From Syntrophomonadaceae bacterium (lineage in GTDB: Bacteria; Bacillota; Syntrophomonadia; Syntrophomonadales; Syntrophomonadaceae), in the NCBI GenBank assembly GCA_028686565.1, contig JAQUBU010000106.1, positions 1 to 7,343 on the forward strand: DNA of 7,343 nt. The letters are read 5' to 3'. The notes beneath the pieces were generated by a model that searched no databases, was not told where the DNA came from, and saw nothing but the letters and a program-made list of their open reading frames with translations. Positions 5,013-7,343 of this stretch are shown piece by piece. Position 1 is the first letter of the stretch. Every line of letters starts with the position of its first letter. A program made the position numbers and the translations under genes.

Positions 5013-7079
5013 ATGGCTAAAGATCTTTTGCTGGAAATTGGAGTGGAAGAAATACCTTCGGCATATATGCCGGGAGCCATTGCAGACCTTAAGGCACTGG
5101 CCGGGCTGAAGTTTGATCATGCACGGCTGGATTATAAGGAAATATCTGTCTATGGCACCCCTAGAAGACTGGTTCTGGTAGTTAGTGGTCTTAATGAAGA
5201 ACAGCAGGATGCCCTTAATGAGAATCGCGGGCCTAAAAAATCACTGGCCTTTGATGTTGAGGGCAACCCCAGTAAAGCAGGTTTAGGTTTTGCACGGGGA
5301 CAGGGAGTGGATTTTAAAGACCTGGAAATCCGAAAAGTGGCTGGAATTGAATATATATTTGCGATAAAAAAGGAGAAGGGCACCAGCAGTGATATAGTTC
5401 TTCCTGAGCTTTTACTGAGCATAATCAATTCGCTGGTATTTCCCAAGTCCATGAGGTGGGCTTATTATAATACTCGCTTTGCCCGTCCCATAAGATGGCT
5501 GGTAGCCATATACGGTGATAAAAAAATAGATTTGCACATAGAAAATATTAAAAGTGTTAATTACACTTATGGTCATCGCTTCTTGTCTTTGGGTCCGGTG
5601 GGCATTCTTGATGTTGAAAGTTACCTTAAGGCATTGGCTAATAATTTCGTGATTCTTGATCAGCAAGTAAGAAAAGAACTGATTTGGAAGCAGATTGTTC
5701 AGGCTGCTGCCGAAGCAGGCGGCAAGCCGATGGAAAATGAAAAATTGCTGGAGGAGATTACTTATCTGGTTGAATACCCAACTGCCTTCTATGGCCAGTT
5801 TTCTCCCTCATATCTTGATGTTCCACCCGAGGTTTTGACCACCAGCATGATTGAGCATCAACGATATTTCCCGGTATTTGATGCTGATGGCAGGCTGATG
5901 GCGGGATTTGTTGGCGTTAGAAACGGTACTGATTTCAGCCTGGATACGGTTAGAGCCGGTAATGAAAGGGTATTGAAAGCCAGACTGGAGGATGCATTAT
6001 TCTTCTGGAATGAAGATACCAAGAAAAGCTTAAGCGACATGGCTCCTGGTTTGAAAGATGTATTATTTCATGAACAGCTTGGCTCAATTATGGATAAAGT
6101 AGAACGGCTGCAGAAACTGGCGGTATATATTGGAGATCAAAACAATCTAAGCAATGAAGTCCAACTGCAAAGGGCAGCTTACCTTTGCAAAGCGGATTTG
6201 CTCAGTAATATGGTTTATGAATTCCCCGAGCTGCAAGGAATTATGGGCAGATATTATGCGCAAAAAAGCGGAGAGGATTCCGAAGTGAGTGAGGCTATAT
6301 GGGAACATTATCTGCCGCGTTTTGCAGGTGACAGGTTGCCGTCAACTCCTTGCGGGACGGTGCTTAGCCTTGCTGAGAAGCTGGATAATCTGGTAGGCTG
6401 TTTTTGCATAGGCATAAAACCTACCGGTTCGCAGGACCCTTATGCATTACGGCGTCAGGCCATAGGAATTGTTAATATTATACTGGAAAGTGCACTGCGC
6501 ATTGATTTAGAGGCTGCACTGGCTTCAGCCTATGATGGTTTTAAAGCAATAAAGCCTGATATTTCCAAAGATCAGACTATCACGGAAGTATTGGATTTTA
6601 TTCGCCAGCGGATGCGAGCTGTGCTTCTCGAGCAGGGGATAGGTTATGATGTAGTTGATGCCGTACTGGCCATGCCGAACTCTGATCTTAATGATATTAA
6701 GACCAGGGCAAGGAGTGTACAGCAATTTAAACAAGCAGAAGAATTCTCTGATTTTATGGTGGTTTTCAACCGCTCGTATAATTTGAGTAAAAAGTGGGAT
6801 AAGGAAGAATTTGATCTTAATTTCCTGATTGAGGATAGTGAAAAAAAATTATACAATGATTTAGTTCGGGTTCGGGAAAGTGTGAAAAAAAATTGCAGAG
6901 AGCAGGATTATGCAACTGCAATGAGAGAACTGGCCAGCCTGAGAATATCGCTGGACAGCTTTTTTGCAGCAGTTATGGTAATGGTTGATGAGGAAGGAAT
7001 TAAGGCTGCGCGTTTAGGTTTATTAAAGGCAATAGCCAATCTGTATCAGTCAATATCTGATTTCAGCAAAATTGTGTGA
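5013..7079 (+). CDS. glyS: Glycine--tRNA ligase beta subunit
   Basis: tRNA-recognition subunit of the two-subunit glycyl-tRNA synthetase, partner of GlyQ. At 688 residues it is the normal length. It opens with LLLEIGVEEIPSAYMPGAI, the family N-terminus. Conserved blocks follow: FPKSMRWAYYNTRFARPIRW near residue 144, the MIEHQRYFPVFDADG block with FVGVRNG (about 280-305), the helical HD-like domain with KADLLSNMVYEFPELQGIMG (about 393-412), and KPTGSQDPYALRRQAIGI (about 470-487). It ends with the DALR-type anticodon-binding region from about 575 to the end, including LRISLDSFFAAVMVM. ATG 5013 lies nine bases after AAGGAGGT and two bases after the glyQ stop, so the genes are co-transcribed and probably translationally coupled. 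No clear intrinsic terminator follows the TGA, so some transcription may continue into the next gene. Confidence 0.98.
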   Translation: MAKDLLLEIGVEEIPSAYMPGAIADLKALAGLKFDHARLDYKEISVYGTPRRLVLVVSGLNEEQQDALNENRGPKKSLAFDVEGNPSKAGLGFARGQGVDFKDLEIRKVAGIEYIFAIKKEKGTSSDIVLPELLLSIINSLVFPKSMRWAYYNTRFARPIRWLVAIYGDKKIDLHIENIKSVNYTYGHRFLSLGPVGILDVESYLKALANNFVILDQQVRKELIWKQIVQAAAEAGGKPMENEKLLEEITYLVEYPTAFYGQFSPSYLDVPPEVLTTSMIEHQRYFPVFDADGRLMAGFVGVRNGTDFSLDTVRAGNERVLKARLEDALFFWNEDTKKSLSDMAPGLKDVLFHEQLGSIMDKVERLQKLAVYIGDQNNLSNEVQLQRAAYLCKADLLSNMVYEFPELQGIMGRYYAQKSGEDSEVSEAIWEHYLPRFAGDRLPSTPCGTVLSLAEKLDNLVGCFCIGIKPTGSQDPYALRRQAIGIVNIILESALRIDLEAALASAYDGFKAIKPDISKDQTITEVLDFIRQRMRAVLLEQGIGYDVVDAVLAMPNSDLNDIKTRARSVQQFKQAEEFSDFMVVFNRSYNLSKKWDKEEFDLNFLIEDSEKKLYNDLVRVRESVKKNCREQDYATAMRELASLRISLDSFFAAVMVMVDEEGIKAARLGLLKAIANLYQSISDFSKIV

Positions 7080-7107
7080 AAAAATTCTTATATTAAACAG
7101 GATTTTA

Positions 7108-7143
7108 TTAATCAATATAGTATATATAATTTAAGTTGATTAA
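7108..7143. repeat. 8-bp inverted repeat framing a TATAAT box upstream of the ccpN-like gene
   Basis: TTAATCAA (7108-7115) and TTGATTAA (7136-7143) are exact reverse complements separated by 20 bases. A perfect TATAAT (7125-7130) lies in the middle, although no good -35 precedes it at 16-18 bases. The geometry would suit an operator around a promoter or an RNA hairpin. AT-richness raises the odds of chance. Confidence 0.4.
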
Positions 7144-7163
7144 CCCAAAAAGTATAGCATAAT
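7136..7163 (+). promoter_or_regulatory. Possible promoter next to the ccpN-like start
   Basis: TTGATT (7136-7141) is separated by 16 bases from CATAAT (7158-7163, five of six matches). Its start near 7170 would fall inside the ribosome site and exclude the TTG 7163 start codon. The other option is the TATAAT at 7125-7130. Read-through from glyS is also possible. None can be preferred from sequence alone. Confidence 0.25.
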
Positions 7164-7168
7164 TGGGT
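7143..7168 (+). repeat. 6-bp inverted repeat reaching the ribosome site of the ccpN-like gene
   Basis: ACCCAA (7143-7148) pairs with TTGGGT (7163-7168) over a 14-base loop. In RNA the second arm would hide the TTG codon and the first bases of GGTGGTGAT. It is short and could be chance. Confidence 0.3.
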
Positions 7169-7343
7169 GGTGATATTATCGAACTTAATGAGAGACAAGA
7201 AAAAATCCTGGGAATCGTAAAAGAATACGGGCCAATTACCGGAGAAAGCATAGCAGAGATGCTGAAAGTAACTCGTGCTGCGTTGCGTCCTGATCTGGCA
7301 GTACTGACCATGTCAGGTTTTCTGGAAGCCAAACCACGAGTTG
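7163..7343 (+). CDS. ccpN: CcpN (YqzB)-like transcriptional repressor, 3'-truncated by window edge
   Basis: N-terminal part of a CcpN-type repressor, which in B. subtilis binds upstream of gapB and pckA and represses gluconeogenic genes during glycolytic growth; two CBS domains normally follow. The visible winged-helix part reads IELNERQEKILGIVKEYG, then PITGESIAEMLKVTRAALRP, DLAVLTMSGFLEAKPRV. This closely follows B. subtilis CcpN, as I recall it, over the whole stretch. The start is uncertain. TTG 7163 is the only canonical in-frame start (TAA lies just before it) but has no ribosome site. GGTGGTGAT (7166-7174) is an excellent ribosome site that would serve ATT 7175 or ATC 7178. The CBS domains lie beyond the window. 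The order glyQ-glyS-ccpN matches B. subtilis, where the PEP synthase/PPDK regulator gene yqfL comes next. Confidence 0.88.
   Translation, partial: MGGDIIELNERQEKILGIVKEYGPITGESIAEMLKVTRAALRPDLAVLTMSGFLEAKPRV

Noticed and set aside
7108..7332. Minus-strand frame across the spacer and ccpN start
   Set aside because: It is a shadow of the CcpN-like winged-helix coding sequence, with no supporting motif.

Overview
The window looks like chromosomal DNA from a spore-forming-lineage Firmicute, probably an anaerobic Clostridia member and perhaps Syntrophomonadaceae-like. The evidence is strong AAGGAGG-type ribosome sites, a T-box leader in front of two-subunit glycyl-tRNA synthetase genes, the gene order glyQ-glyS-ccpN known from Bacillus subtilis, and moderate GC with AT-rich spacers. 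The family-level placement is inference.

Layout. (1) 2-1129, plus strand: the 3' end of a MacB/FtsX-type ABC transporter permease, cut by the window edge only within its first membrane helix. (2) 1130-2284: a spacer with a small GNRA-capped hairpin, then a stand-alone PD-(D/E)XK nuclease-family gene that is visibly AT-richer than its neighbours and whose best translation start appears to be a non-canonical ATT codon. (3) 2285-2931: a decayed type II toxin-antitoxin module, with a good promoter and ribosome site, a frameshifted AF2212/DUF104-like antitoxin, and an overlapping PIN-domain toxin gene that is recognisable only in its first ~60 residues. (4) 2876-3601, minus strand: a protein made only of three peptidoglycan-binding repeats, with no signal peptide, behind a sequence resembling a mother-cell sporulation (sigma-K/E) promoter. 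(5) 3602-4092: a divergent intergenic region holding promoter candidates in both directions and a complete glycine T-box riboswitch with its terminator. (6) 4093-7079: glyQ and glyS, two bases apart. (7) 7080-7343: a short AT-rich spacer with two inverted repeats, then the start of a CcpN (YqzB)-like repressor gene that runs off the window.

How it works together. glyQ and glyS encode the two subunits of bacterial-type glycyl-tRNA synthetase. The leader senses uncharged tRNA-Gly: the specifier is GGC, and the TGGA bulge suits the U73 discriminator of bacterial tRNA-Gly. The antiterminator and terminator compete for the same CCTG bases. The CcpN-like gene follows in the conserved order and in B. 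subtilis represses gluconeogenic genes. Everything upstream of the T-box (nuclease, dead toxin-antitoxin, repeat protein) reads as an accessory patch beside a core translation locus.

I found no CRISPR array, insertion sequence, rRNA or tRNA. I see no convincing wholly new system. The least ordinary items are the nuclease gene with its apparent ATT start, the decayed toxin-antitoxin pair, and the inverted repeats around the ccpN promoter and start.
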